From Hypericum androsaemum (Eukaryota > Streptophyta > Magnoliopsida > Malpighiales > Hypericaceae), in contig OZ023197.1 in NCBI GenBank assembly GCA_963995505.1, forward strand, positions 13,948,475 through 14,012,474: a DNA stretch of 64,000 nucleotides, written 5' to 3'. A program made the position numbers and the translations under genes. This document shows positions 32,504-52,196 of this stretch, in pieces (positions within the stretch are counted from its first letter, which is position 1; the number at the start of each line of letters is the position of its first letter). The notes below the pieces were generated by a model that made no database searches, was not told the origin of the DNA, and was given only the letters and a program-made list of their open reading frames with translations.

Positions 32504-34420
32504 GTTATTCCATTCCTTGATGCGATCATGCGACAATAGGATTAGGACCTACAAAACATGTAATCATTTTAGGTACGATATTAATTGGACACCGAGGCTT
32601 TCTAGAATAAACAGGATTTGGTTTTCTTTCTTCCGAGTCCTTATCAATGATCCTCTGCCGTAAGAGTAGCTTTCTACTTTTTTTTTCAATTGGACAGGTG
32701 GAAATGAGGAAAATTGTGTTGATGCGTAATAATTCCTAATCCCATTACGAGGTACATCATGGGATTATTGAAAGCATGCCAGTGAAATATGAACGTCACA
32801 GTTATATGTTTTTAACTTAATTGGCCTAACGATCTTCTGTAACTTTATTTTCTTTGCGAGGTTGTTTGGATTTGGGTTGTCCTATATTTGGTGTATATTC
32901 GGATCTACTTTTTGACGATCTTAGAGTTTTGTTGGCTTTGATTATTTTCGAAATATTTTGGCCTTTGTATTCAGATAGCATCTATCACTAAAGTGCTTAT
33001 TGATAGACGTTATCTGATATTTTTTATGGATCATTTCTTGGTGGACTATTTTAGTGAAATACAATATTTACTTATTAAAAAAATCTAATTACAAATCGAG
33101 ATCTTGGTTATATCGTTCACTCATAGAGTGAAGAAAGAAATTATCGGTTGCGTTTGACGCCACCAAAAATTACATATTTTTGTGCTTCTAGATACTCCGA
33201 AAATGTCTCAGCAATTGATACTTTATATATAGCGATCTGGCGTTTTCTGATCAATATATCCTACAATATATTGTTAAATTAAATAGCTTTTTAAGTATTG
33301 ATAAATTAGAGGTGATCAAATTATAGTTTTGATACTTGTAGATGATAGACTTTGCAGGATATGTAGAATAATTTGACATTTTAATGATAAATACAATTAT
33401 TTTATAAATTATTTTTATAAAAAAACTCCGATGCAACTGATTGTCCAACTTATTTGACACAAATTTGAATTGCCTTCCCGTCCATTTTTTAAAACATCGC
33501 CAGCTATGTGATTAACGCTTACTTTATTAAGTTGTGTCTCTCATCCAAAAATGGGAGAAATAATGAAGATAGCCCTGTACCTACCAAAAAAGAAGGAAAA
33601 GACCGTTGCACCAAACCGTCTCTTTTTTTTCTTTTCAGAAAAGTAAACCGTGTCTTTTTTATAAATAAAATTTTATTAATCTTTAATAATATATACAAAC
33701 GTAGAATTTCGTCTTACAGGATGAACCAAAGTGTGTCTCTTTCTAGTTTCTACTTTACCGAGTTGGCCATTCTCGTACCGTCCGGGTGGACCCAAACTGT
33801 GGGATTCCCACTGCATGTAATGGATTGCGCACTCAATCTCTCCATGTAGTGCCATGGTAGTACGTGATCATATGTTCATATTTGCTGCAAAATACGTACA
33901 CAGGTTTTGTTCCCTTGCAGATTTCTCCTGTCCTGAGGGTCGGATTGTCGTCTGACAGAACTTCTATTTTTAAATTTTTTATTATTTTAAAATAATGTAT
34001 AGATTTAATAGTCTAAGTATAAATTTTAAAATCTATATTCTCATCAATTTATTTTATTTTATGTCCACTTTTCCTGTTAATTTGGAGAATTCGAGCTTGT
34101 GATGTAATTTTTTAAATTAATTTTATGGTCTGAATTAAAAAATCAGGGTGAACTGTCGAGTCTGACCGAATTTTGGACTGTTCACAAGGTGGACTTACCA
34201 TCTCCAAAACTCGATATATCTATATGACCAATTTACGGTCCGACCGATTGGATCATTGGACGGACTAATTTTTTTAAAACCATGCAACACAATGCTAGCT
34301 TATAGCGAAGACCGGACATTTATTCCATACCTTTTTTTAGAGGAATATATTCCATACTTCGAAATACCCGTGTTGCACTTTTTAGAACATACAAACTTAG
34401 TATCCGTTTACTAATGAGTT
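32504..34420. other. Remainder of block 2, no gene
   Basis: Matches 10400-11250 and 12000-12510. It contains the decayed TIR element copy at about 33945-34290. The plus-strand frame 33508-33849 (ending SFYFTELAILVPSG...) belongs to a motif repeated four times in the duplicated blocks and is not a recognised protein. The GH9 fragment of block 1 is absent here. Confidence 0.5.
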
Positions 34421-36908
34421 GGACATCAAAATTTTAAATTAGAATATCAATAACTTCAAAATAGAACTCGATAATGATATCGATAAATTAAGAATACCAT
34501 AGTTCATCGGAAAAATGTGCAACCGTTTGGCTCTATCAAGATTAAGAGAAAAGGGCCAGTGCAGGGTGTATTTATTAAATAAGTTCATTTTTCTAAGTTA
34601 TTTTAGCATTAAGAGGTGCTCTATCTCAAGTTTGTGAGCCCAGATTGGCTTCGACCCATCGTAATACTTAATTAACAGACCAATTAGGCCAGCCATATTT
34701 GTGTGTCTCTTATCAGGCCCAAACGGCTTGCAACGGGCCCAATTAAGGCCTGATTCGGTAAAAACACAGCAGAGGTTTTCTTTTAAATTCTGATACTCTG
34801 CTTCTATTTTAGGGATGTCTTTCTCAATTGTGTTTTTACATCTGCGAGGTTTGAAATCAAGAATCCAAGTACCAACTCCCATTGATTAAAGTAAATATTG
34901 ACCAAAATTTGATTGGTTTTTTTAAGAAAAAGGTAAAATTCTGGATCTCCCTGATTTTGTACACGCCTTGTACCGTTAGACTAAATAACATTTGGCAAAA
35001 TTTGATTCGTCTTGATAAACTAAATTGGATTTCTGTGGTTCATGTTAGATTTTGTGTATTGAACATTTTCCTAATTAAATTATTAAGTTGCTTCTTGATG
35101 TCAATATATATTACAAAGCAATTAATATTTTGACACTGTATCCCGGTGACAAAAATGGGCTGAGGACCGAGGCACAATGTCCCATCTCTTTTATATCTTT
35201 AAACTACTCTTCTTGAATGTTTATTTTATTGTTTGTTTTTTGGACAAAGGACTTGCAAACAGAAGTATTTCAATTTCGTATCACTACTTTTATGGACAGA
35301 TGTGAGTAATTTGTGAGTGATGTCTTAATAGTAAGTTGTAATATTTGAATCATTTAAATAGAAAATAAATATTGTGCAGAGCTTATAATAAAATTTAAAA
35401 ATAGTGAAATCTTAAATGTTTTTTGAGGAAATCTTAAATTTTGGTTATAATACAATTATAAAAAATTATTATTCAAGATATAACTTATAAGTAAGTATTT
35501 TTAACGCTTAAATCAATTCACGAGAGAGTTGTTTATCTTAATCAAGTCTCTGGTTCAAATTCGTATTAACCCAAAAATGTTAAATACTTATTGAGAAATT
35601 TTTGACATTTTTCAAGGGTCATATCTACTTCGAATATGAATTAGTCGACCAGTAAACTAAATACCTAAAAGTTAAGCACTTTTAACGCTTCCTGGGGCCA
35701 CAATAGTGTATATATGCACTTTTTCCTCCATGTCAAATTCGATGTTGACTCCTGTCCTGAATAATAGGGAGAGATTGTTGGAAATTGTGGATCAAATTGA
35801 TGCACTTTTCACTTCATTTCGTTATAAGAGAGCACCATTACGGTGAGACCACCAGATTAGTGGCCATTATACGCCTAACAAGTGCTTATCAATTTTGGGG
35901 TCATTTCTAAATTTTTCCTCACATCGAAATCCCATTTCAGACGATATGCCATCATCATCGTAGTCATTTGTACCTGATTCATAATACATGGAAGAAAAAT
36001 TCTCAAAAAAAAAATACATGGAAGAAAAAGGATATCCATGAGGATTGAGAGAAGAAATACTATTAATATTATCACATCGGTAGTTGTGAATATTGTGGAT
36101 TTGATTATAAATTTTAAATTTAACATCATATTTTCATAAAGTTTAGGTTGAATATGAAGATTTTAACATGGTGTTTCGTTCGTCCAAAATTGTTCGCACG
36201 ATCTCAGTTTCACCGCACGTTACTGATATCAAATTCCGTACAAACTTCTACCCGTTGAATCTCGTTTGATGGGGCGTTTTGAGATTATTATTAACAATGT
36301 GTCATGGGTTGGTTTATTTTTTTGAAAGATAAAATTTTTTACACCATTATATGTGCCACAGTTTGAATCCTAGACCTCCTTAAAATTGACGACACCTATT
36401 ATCGTTAGGCTACATATTTTTGGCAAATTGGTTTGTAAAATTTTAAAATCCATAGACCCATTCCTTAAGGATTTCTCTAAGTATCATTTTCTCAAAAAAA
36501 TAAATGACATGTCTATATTAGCCTCTTCAATACCCGAGTTTGTGTGCCAAAAAGTAAGGAACCAGAAATTGATTGTGTCGAGGCAAATTTGTGGTAGTGG
36601 GCTTGTTCTACATAGGGAATCATACTATTTTGATTCGAATTCACAATTGGTTTCGATTGTCTAATTTTATATCTAACTTAGGACATAAAGACCTCTTATT
36701 GTATTTGGCCTCTTTACGTTCGAGTATTTGGCCTCTTTACGTTCGAGAGATTAGTCAGTAGTTCCTCTTGCTTGTAAATACTGTTTCTTCAATACAACTT
36801 AATCCATTTAAAAAAACATTATGCTTAGTGCTTATAGGTGTCAATGGATTGAAAGAATGATATATATAGTTATTTTAGTTTGATTAAAAGGTTTTGATTT
36901 ATATTTAT
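34421..36908. other. AT-rich intergenic DNA
   Basis: No gene is recognised. Near 36685-36745 a 23-bp stretch (TATTTGGCCTCTTTACGTTCGAG) is directly duplicated, followed by a short A-run at about 36813 that may mark another LINE tail. Open stretches at 34598-34882 and 36386-36664 lack known motifs. Confidence 0.45.
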
Positions 36909-37281
36909 GGAAAAATCTACATAAGTATCATGTAGTTTCACGTTTTTACAATTTAGTATCCTGTGATTTCAAATTGGTAATTCAGTCAATGTGGTTTTCA
37001 AAAAAAAAAATTGGACATGTCCAGGATAGCTACCCGGACAAATGGGCTTGAAACGCTGCCGTTTTATACCCGACGTGACAGACACATGACAACCGAGAGG
37101 GATTATATCTGCCACGTCGGGTACAAAACGACAGTGTTTCAAGCTCGTTTGTCTGAGCAGCTGTCTTGGACCTGCCCAAAATTTTTTTTGAAAGTTGCAG
37201 GGACTAAAATACTAATTTGAAACCACAGCGTACTAGATTATGAAAAAGTAAAATTATAGGGTACTTATGTGGACTTTTCTC
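36909..37281. mobile_element. Foldback MITE of the GGGAAAA MULE family
   Basis: Ends GGAAAAATCTACATAAGTA and (inverted) GAGAAAAGTCCACATAAGTA extend almost to the centre, where CCCGACGTG meets CACGTCGGG. Flanks TATATTTAT and TTTATTTAT agree in 8 of 9 positions. It resembles the element at 23516-24737 (GTAGTTTCACG..., GGACATGTCC, AGCTACCCGG). It is non-coding. Confidence 0.8.
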
Positions 37282-37777
37282 TTTATTTATTGGGAAGCAT
37301 CATGCATCACTATTAAATATTTATTGGGATAGTATTTTATTATCGTTTAAATATTTTATCCAGTTTGAATTTGGATTAATTGGCTCATTGGATATATGGA
37401 TACTATGTGGTTTCAAAAAAAAGTGTGGTTCTCGTTGATTTTGTATTCTATTTCCATTATATTAATTAATTAAACCATAACTTGGTTTCAAGTCAAATGT
37501 GTCGGTTAACTTTAATTAAGTTCGGATTGGAATGACATTATTATGCACATATATCCATTAAGTTTATGAATAATTGGGAAGAAAACTTAGGTCTGCTGGA
37601 CAGAAATACTTGGACATGTTTCATCCTTTTAATTAATTAGTTAACCAATTAAAATGAATTTGAATTTGAATTTGAATTTTTCTAAAATTTCAGATCATAT
37701 AATATAATTAGCTGAAAAGTTCTATTCTAGTAGGTGGCCGTCACATATCAGGTTTTGGATTATAATGAAGTGGAGAG

Positions 37778-37814
37778 AAATCCCATTATAATGAAGTGGA
37801 TTATAATGGGATTT
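37778..37814. repeat. Short perfect hairpin
   Basis: AAATCCCATTATAAT and its exact complement are separated by 7 bases (GAAGTGG). Part of it (GGATTATAATGAAGTGG) also occurs just upstream at about 37757. It may be the core of a tiny AT-rich MITE. No miRNA-like extended arms are seen. Confidence 0.6.
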
Positions 37815-40520
37815 TTTTCGAAATCCCATTAGACTTGATTAATATAAATTGGTATATATTGGCGAAATTAAATTGTGGCTGCAAAACAAGCGCAGACCCA
37901 CTCTATTATTATTGGTAGCGCATCTATTTCTTTCATAACAGTCTCTAAAGACTCGTCACTTTCATGGTTTTTTTTATTATAATATTTATGGTTTAGACAA
38001 CAACGAAAAAGGAAACTTATGTTTGACTTCCAAATTGTAAGTTTTGAATTGCAACCCATATGTACTTTACATAACACATTTAATTAAGACATGGTTAGAC
38101 CATTTAGCAATATTTAAGTAGAATATGGAGATTTTAATATGATATGAAAGCACATCTCTTTTAAACTGAAATTTTTTTGTAATATTCTTTCATTGTTTGT
38201 TGAAACTCCAACTGTCCCAATGAATGGATGGTACATGGTCCTTAGCTTGGATTATAACCACAATTGATATTGCTGGTGTTTATTAGATTGAATAATGCAG
38301 GCTGATGATACGCTTTATATTATCTTAAATAGGCACATATGCATATAATATAACAGCAAGATTACGTTTCAGAAAATATGTTCATAAACATAGAAATGCC
38401 GTTTACGCATTTATATCAAATTTGAGAACCATTTGGGTTCCTATTTGACATCTAATTTTAGTTATGTTGTGAATTGTATCAAAACTGATATAAAAAAGCC
38501 ATGAAATTTGAGAATCCATTCATAAGTCTTAGATTTAATGTTTCTTTATAGAAATTTAAGCATATCACTCGTAACAATTCGTATTAGTTTTGATGATTTA
38601 TAGATTGATAAAATAGGTGACGTTCGAATTGTCTCCAATCCTATGGAGTGCCCACCAGAGGGCCAAAATAAATTTGCAAGGACGAGAAATCTTATGCAGG
38701 AGCTAGGGGGGGACAAACAAATTAGGGCAAAATTCGGAGCCAAATAAGAAAAGGCCATCCCTATTCGGCTCCCCTTTTGCGCATTCTTTTGTGTTAGTGG
38801 TTGACGCAAAAAACAAATTCCGACTCTAATAATTATGGAACTAAATCTGAAATATTTCTGATGATACCTCACAGAGGTTACCAAATAAGCGAACGCTATG
38901 TACATCGACGGAAACAAGACTAATCTCCCCGCAAATACTTAAATCAATTAATAAATAAGTTATATTAAATTAATTAATCAAGATATTTCGATTTAAGTAA
39001 TTGAAAATACAAAAATATTAAATTAGATTTACTAAATGACTTGGTATCTCAGAACATTTCTTAGATCGATTAATTAATATTCGAATCTAATAATACGTTT
39101 AAAGTTGTCAAAATCTTTCAACAATTATTTAACTTTCTTTTATTCATAAGAACTCGAAACCAAAATTTATTAGTTAAATGAGCTTTAACCCACTAACAAC
39201 CATAATCCTGCTTTCTCCAGCTATTGGCAGCCTAGTTTATACATAAACTGTCGTAATCAGAGGGTAACCAATCATTTCAGGAGTCCTTTCTTGGAGGCCG
39301 TCAATTTTTTTGAGGAAGTTTTATCTACTGCAATAATGCAGTCCCTTTGTGATTTGTGAGATTTGTGGTTCTCTGCTACTTGGCAATTGGATTTGGGATA
39401 CTGACGATCATTTAGATCAAGAGATTGTTATTTTTACTTTATCAAATTTTGAGTTCGTATTTTTTGAAAATCAATAATATTAAATATTTGTTGTAAGAAT
39501 TTTACCACATTTTAAAAATTTTATCCAGCTCGAACTTGAATTAATCGACCAAATATAAACCAAAAAGGCTAGCAATCTGGGGATTTTTTTAATTCAGGTT
39601 TGGACTAATTCAGCAGTGTTTTAATTAATTGCATGCACTAAGACAAGGAGAATGGTGTTTGCCCAATAAATTTAAATGGGTTAATCTTATTAGGAATCAG
39701 GACTTTTTCTTTATAACCAGCCTAGCAAGATGTAGCCGGAAGATAGAATTGTAGAGGAGAAAATGATATATAGAAAAAAAAGGAAGTTACGTTAAGAGAA
39801 TCAATTGATTGATTACGTACCAAAAAAAGAGAATGGATTTTTTTTTGAGACGTAAAAGGTTGCTTATTGCACGAAGTCTTGGACTTTTTCTGTAATAGGT
39901 TAAATTTCACGTTAGTACTTTGAAATTAAGTTCAAGTAATTTAATATTTCGTGTTTCAAAAATTATTAAATTTGAAAAGTTTGATCTATCATTTTGATTA
40001 GTTTTAAATTACATGGTACTCAATTGAAATCGTGTAAAATATCGATGTTCTAAGGTGAGGTTTGATTTAAAAATTAAACAAAAGAAGACCCAATTGCCGT
40101 GGTATATCCGCTCCAATTCTAAAAACACAACATGTAACGCTCGTTATCGAGGAGGAAAAAAAATTCAATCTCTATTAAGATTTCTTATTCACGTAAGTGT
40201 CATGCATGGCCCAACAAACACTTGAAAACTAAAACGAAATAGGAAAAGAACCAAGTCAAAGTAAAATTGATCCTTAACGAGTTGATCAAATAATTTGGTA
40301 TAGACTCAAAGATTCTTGTATTATTGTGCTAGTTTAATCAAGAAATTTCGAGTTTATATTTTTAGAAACACATTAGTGTAATTATTTATGGATATAATTT
40401 TGTCACCATTCAAAGATCCTACAAACTAATTAGTCGATTTAATAAGTATTCAGATATCAGATGATATCAACCAAAAAACTTAACTTGTTCGCTTTTTAAG
40501 AAATTAACTTGTTCACTTGT
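37815..40520. other. Intergenic DNA upstream of the pectinesterase gene
   Basis: AT-rich, no gene recognised. A 123-codon minus frame at 38546-38917 has no known motif and no codon-like composition. The last few hundred bases presumably hold the PME promoter. Confidence 0.45.
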
Positions 40521-40524
40521 TGCC

Positions 40525-40532
40525 TATATAAG
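40525..40532 (+). promoter_or_regulatory. TATA box of the pectinesterase gene
   Basis: TATATAAG lies 94 bp upstream of the ATG, followed by a CA-rich leader (CATTCAAACAAACACAAAATC). Position and sequence are canonical for a plant core promoter. Confidence 0.7.
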
Positions 40533-40625
40533 CAGGCCTCCATTGCATCCTTAATCCATTCAAACAAACACAAAATCTTCTTCCATCAACAACAAAATTG
40601 ACACAATACACTTTTCTCCTCCAAA

Positions 40626-42897
40626 ATGGACAAGCTTATTGCCATAATTTTAGGTACCTGTTTGGTCCTCATTTATCCAAAAACATTGGTCCAAGGTGGT
40701 GCCACAACAATAACTTCATGTGCCCAAACCCCATACCCAGAAATATGCAACTATTACATTGGCTCCAATCTCTTGGCCACCCAAAACCAATTACAAACCC
40801 AAACCCTAAAAAATTTACGTGACCTTTCCTTGTTGGTCACCATGAACCAAGCCAAACAAGCTCACCAAAAGATCTCATCCATGGACTTGGCCTTGTTTGG
40901 CTCCATAGCCAAATTGGCCTGGTCCGATTGCTTGGAACTATACGGAAACACAATCGACTACCTTAACCACTCCTTGACCTCGACCGACCCAATCGACGCA
41001 CAAACATGGCTTAGTGCGTCGATTGCCAACCACCAAACATGCAAAAACGGGTTCATTGACTCCAACTTAGACTCTCACTTGGACCAATTCCCATCCGTGC
41101 TAATAAGCAACTTCTCCAAGTTGGTTAGCAACTCCCTTGCAATAAACAAAGGTGCAATCACAACCACGAAACAAGGTGGAGGCACCCGGAAACTGCTCGT
41201 TTCAGAGGCCAGGGGATTCCCTCGGTGGGTCTCGGCCAGTGACCGAAAGCTGCTCCAAACGTCCGGGGGCGTTAGTGCCGATGTCGTGGTGGCCCAAGAC
41301 GGGACGGGAAATTACAAGACCATAGGCGAGGCTATAGCTGCAGCATCTAAAAGAGGTGGGAAGAGATTTGTGATTCACATTAAGAAGGGTGTTTATAAGG
41401 AAAATGTGGAGATCAAGAAAACGATGAAGAACATAATGGTGATCGGAGATGGCGCCGATGCTACGATCGTCACCGCAAGCAAAAGTGCTCAAGAAACCAC
41501 AACCTTTCGCTCGGCGACTTTTGGTACGTATTACTGATTTATTTTTTTTATCAAGTCCTAGTATGATCATTTTTTTATTACTTCTCCAAACTACGTACGG
41601 TCACATGCAAAAGCAATATTGAATAGTTACTAAGATAAGATATACGTAGGTGTACTACTTTTGGTTATAACAATTTGGTTTGGAGACTGTGCATGATTCG
41701 ACTAATCCATATTTACATTAAGTAGAAAATTTGAATGATAATAAATAACATTTACTATTTATGAGTAGAAGAAAAACATATCTTGATAAATACTTGATAA
41801 GATTTTGTACTTTGTTCATAAATTTAGTATATATCATATCCAATTAGTCAATTTTTAAGCCGTAACATTCACATAATTTTGACTGCTAATCATTACCCAA
41901 ATTAGGAGATGTCACTTTTTTTTCACAGATACATAACTAGAAATTAACTAGACAAACTATAACATATCTAGAGACTAGAACCACATCACTTTTTCTCTGT
42001 AATTAAACACTTTCGAATCATATTTAAAAATGACACTCAATTTTTTTTCTTCCTTAAATAAACTGATCCAAAGACCAAAAGGCAATCAAGTAAAACCAAA
42101 TCTTAATTGCCACCAACAAAGTCAAAAGCAAATCATGTTAAACAGGAGCATATTATTATTATTATTATCAATTAATTAACTTACAAATAATTTTCATACA
42201 TGCAGCTGTTATGGGCTCGGGCTTCATAGCCAAGGACATAACGTTCGAGAACACCGCCGGGCCACAGAAACACCAGGCGGTGGCGCTCCGGTCCGGCGCC
42301 GACTTCTCCGTCTTCTACGGCTGTACCTTCAAGGGCTACCAAGACACCCTCTATGTCTACGCCATGAGACAGTTCTACAAGAGCTGCACCATTTACGGCA
42401 CCATTGACTTCATCTTCGGAGACGCGGTCGTGGTGTTCCAGAGCTGTAATATCAATATAAGGAAGCCGATGAGCGGCCAGAAGAACACCGTCACGGCCCA
42501 GTCCCGGACCGATCCCAATGAGAACACTGGGATCGTGGTCCACGACTCTATCGTGACTGCCTCTTCGGACCTCCGGCCGTCCCAGGGCTCGTTCAAGAGC
42601 TACCTAGGGAGGCCGTGGCAGAAGTATTCTAGGACTGTTTTCATGAAGAGTACCATTGATGGGGTCATTGACCCCGCGGGTTGGTCGCCCTGGAGCGGAG
42701 ATTTTGGGTTAAAGACACTTTACTACGCGGAGTATATGAACACCGGGAGTGGTGCCAGCACTTCAAGGAGGGTCTCCTGGCCTGGATACCATGCATTGAA
42801 GAGCCCCGCAGATGCGAGCAAGTTCACTGTTGGGAATTTCCTGGCCGGAGATGCCTGGATTCCGGCGACCGGAGTGCCTTTCGATGCTGGCTTGTAG
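40626..42897 (+). CDS. PME: Type-I pectin methylesterase with PMEI pro-domain
   Basis: Two exons, 40626-41523 and 42206-42897 (G|GTACGT donor, TGCAG acceptor), give 529 aa. Residues 1-25 look like a signal peptide. The PMEI-like pro-domain has cysteines C32, C41, C102 and C139. Two RKLL processing motifs follow (188-191, 207-210), the sites where subtilases free the mature enzyme. The catalytic domain shows QAVALR (Q323), YQDTLY (Q345, D346), TIDFIFG (D367) and LGRPW (R435, W437), all the active-site residues of the family. It de-methylesterifies homogalacturonan in the cell wall, releasing methanol. Length and intron position are normal for type-I PMEs. An isoform-level name cannot be given. 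Confidence 0.96.
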
Positions 42898-49675
<6,778 letters not shown>

Positions 49676-49754
49676 CTCTCCTCCTCTCCGTTTCCTCTTC
49701 CACTCTCCTCGCGCTTCCTTTAATGATCAGATTAACAGAGAGAAGCGAAATAAA

Positions 49755-49763
49755 TATATATAG
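49755..49763 (-). promoter_or_regulatory. Candidate TATA box of PGM
   Basis: The minus strand reads CTATATATATTTA about 80-90 bp upstream of the ATG, followed by a CT/GA-rich leader. The spacing fits. Confidence 0.5.
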
Positions 49764-49769
49764 AGAGAG

Positions 49770-50309
49770 GGGGAAAGGAGAGAAGTGGTCGTGTTTTAAT
49801 TTGGGAGGCTGGAGGGGGACACGTGGCAGGATTTGGGGAGCTTGCGCTGCCTTTGGTTTCGGATTCTTTGGTGTTTCGTTTGCTTGGCCTGGCGTTTATG
49901 AGTGAGGTGGGGGAGTGTAGGAGAAAAAGGAAGGGGCGGTGGGGAATAAAATAAAGCGGATGGGGAGAATCATTTGGATATCTTATTTTTAAATTGATAT
50001 CGGATATTCAAGCAAATAAATTATAATATTTAAATAATATTATTTAGTAACTCCAATTCGAAAACTAGAATAACTGTAATGTGAGTACGAAAGCCATGCG
50101 TATGATTTCGAGGCGCGTGTGGCCTTTTTTGGAAAGCGGGTGTTTAGAGTTTGAGGATAGCTTCATTTTTGTTTTTTTTAAGAGGAATTCATCTTTTGAT
50201 TGGGACGTGACCGATTCTCTCGCTTTTCTAAGTTTTTTGTGATTCTTTCTGTGGTCATTATTGCAGGATTACCCCTCAAAAAATTATTGCCGGATTAAAG
50301 AGTTTTCCC
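49770..50309. other. Upstream region of PGM
   Basis: The first ~200 bp are GC-richer than the surroundings, as expected for a promoter-proximal region of a housekeeping gene. No other gene is recognised. Confidence 0.4.
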
Positions 50310-50742
50310 CATTGTTTTAAAAAACGCGGTCCAACGGTAGTCCGACCGGTTGGACCGTGAAACGGGCACAAGACCGGGTCATTTTTAGATTTTTGACCGG
50401 GTCTGTACTAACCGGACCAAATCCGGTCGGACCAGCCGATTTTGAGGTCCACCCTGACCGGTCGAACCCGGTTAGAACAAAAATGGACGAAATTGACTTT
50501 TTTGGTGGTTTTTGAGGAAAAAAATTGATTTGACAAGTTTATAAAATAATAAATAAAGTAGATTTATAGAGTGGAGAGATAAAAAATTAAGTCTACTTTT
50601 TTGTATAGAAAATAAGTACATTTTAACCTGCATATATATTATTTAAAATATTTAAAAATAAAAATATTTTTGGTCCGACCGGCCAACCCGGAAAATGGTA
50701 AGAATTCTGGGTCGTAGCTCCGGGCCGGGTTTTAAAACCATG
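50310..50742. mobile_element. TIR element of the CAATGTTTT/GGTTTTAAAACC superfamily, copy 3
   Basis: The left end CATTGTTTTAAAAAACGCGGTCC is matched inverted by CCATGGTTTTAAAACCCGG at the right. The interior carries CCGACCGGTTGGACC and GGTCCGACCGGCC phrases shared with 8470-9046 and 51592-52196. The target duplication is unclear in the T-rich flanks. Confidence 0.55.
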
Positions 50743-51591
50743 GTTTTTTCAGTTTTCTGTAATATTTTCCATTATTCACTAATTAATTGACTCAAATTCT
50801 AATCAAAGAGCACCCGTTGTAAATGGTTATAAGGAAAGAGTGGATCCAGAATGATCAGAGTTCAAATTCTAGTTTCGACAAAAATCTACTTGTAGGTAAT
50901 TTTCTCTGTCCAATTTTTTTTTCATTTTCTGTACTTAAAATCTATTTTTTATATTAAACTACAACAAGAATTTCCCAACTTTTATATAATTGGCAGATCA
51001 TAAATTAGTGATATATTTAGTTTAGTTCATGATGTATGCCTGACAGGGCCAGAGCGGATGTAAACTTGCGTAGAGTGGAGGCAACTACACGTTACACATG
51101 TGGGATGGAAATTATTTTAATCACGGAACTACATAATTTCAGCAAAATTCTTCCCTCCTTTCTCTCGATCAAAAGAGGCTTTTATTAAAGCGATGAAGAT
51201 GCTCGATGATTCCTCCACATCCCAACTTTTTCCTGTTGCTCCTTTAATCGTTTGCGCATGCCGGGCAGCCCTTTTTTGAACTTTAGAAATAGGGGTGGAT
51301 ATTTCAATAATATTGTCGAACTTCAAAATGAAGTCTGCTTAGAAAAAATCAATCAGTTTGAGTGACTTGGACACTACAAGAAACTAATAATAAATACCAA
51401 CGTTGAGACCAACTCATATTCTATGTTCCTCATAAATTTTGAATTTTTTTTATACGTAGATCTAATTTTATTGAAATATTTACATTTTGTATATGTACTA
51501 GTGTAAAATTCTCTCATACAAATACGATACTACTACTACAAGCCTAATCAAAAGTCCTACCACGATAAATGAACATGCGGTTGGTTCAAAA
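50743..51591. other. Intergenic DNA, short unrecognised coding-like fragment
   Basis: On the minus strand, 51129-51326 is open (65 codons, includes KVQKRAARHAQTIKGATGK) and slightly GC-richer than its flanks. No family is recognised. It may be a transposon-carried fragment. The rest is AT-rich. Confidence 0.3.
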
Positions 51592-52196
51592 CAATGTTTT
51601 CAAAATTATGGTGTGACCGGTCGGACCACCACTCGGGATCAAACCTGTGTCGATTTTTGCCTAAAATCCAGAAAGTGGTTTGACCTACCAAAATTCAATC
51701 GGACCGCCCGGTCAAGTGCTTCCGGGTGACCCGGTTCGTCCGGATCAGAAAAATTAGTATTTATTTTTTTCCATTTTATCGGATTTAATTTAGAAACAAA
51801 ATCTCAACTTCCACGATCGGAGCCTGTACATCACTTTTGGATTACAACAAACTTATATTTTTAACAATTCTCGATAATATGTAAACTAAGTCAAACGAAT
51901 TGGACTAATATGTCGAATAAGAAAACTTGTATAATCATCTTCTTGTACTTCTAGACTTATTTAATCCATATTTGAAAATTTTGTTTGGATAAATTGTATA
52001 ACAAAGTTGTTAAATAGTTAAACTTATTTGATATTTTATTATTTTTTAATGCTAAATTAAAGTTATTAAACCTTATTTAATAATATTAATATAAAATAAA
52101 AGTCTTGGTCCGACCGACAACCTGACCGATCGGACCGGGTGAACCAAAAATTTTAAGAATTCCGAGTCGTCTTTCAGGTCGGTTTTAAAAACATTG
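51592..52196. mobile_element. TIR element, CAATGTTTT family, copy 2
   Basis: Ends CAATGTTTTCAAAATTATGG and (inverted) CAATGTTTTTAAAACCGACC. Flanks repeat TTCAAAA on both sides (7 bp, again with one extra base at the right end as in copy 1). Internal phrases GGTCGGACCACCACTCGGGA, TTCCGGGTGACCCGG and CTTCTTGTACTTCTAGA match 8470-9046 closely. It is non-coding. Confidence 0.65.

Larger units (their letters stand above)
24738..34420. repeat. Segmental duplication block 2
   Basis: The counterpart of 3990-12510 with the same order of anchors. It holds the degenerate PLAC8 copy C and private insertions at 24909-25803, 26109-28467 and 32281-32488. The DNA on either side of each insertion continues the alignment with block 1, which supports the insertion calls. 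End points are approximate. Confidence 0.8.

Noticed and set aside
36909..37281. miRNA precursor
   Set aside because: The near-complete foldback is explained by MITE structure with 9-bp flanking repeats. No small-RNA evidence can be seen from sequence.
38546..38917. 123-codon minus-strand open frame upstream of PME
   Set aside because: No recognised domain, no supporting splice context, and composition like the surrounding intergenic DNA.
41202..42596. Minus-strand open frames over the pectinesterase exons
   Set aside because: Mirror frames of the real PME exons; they encode no known family.
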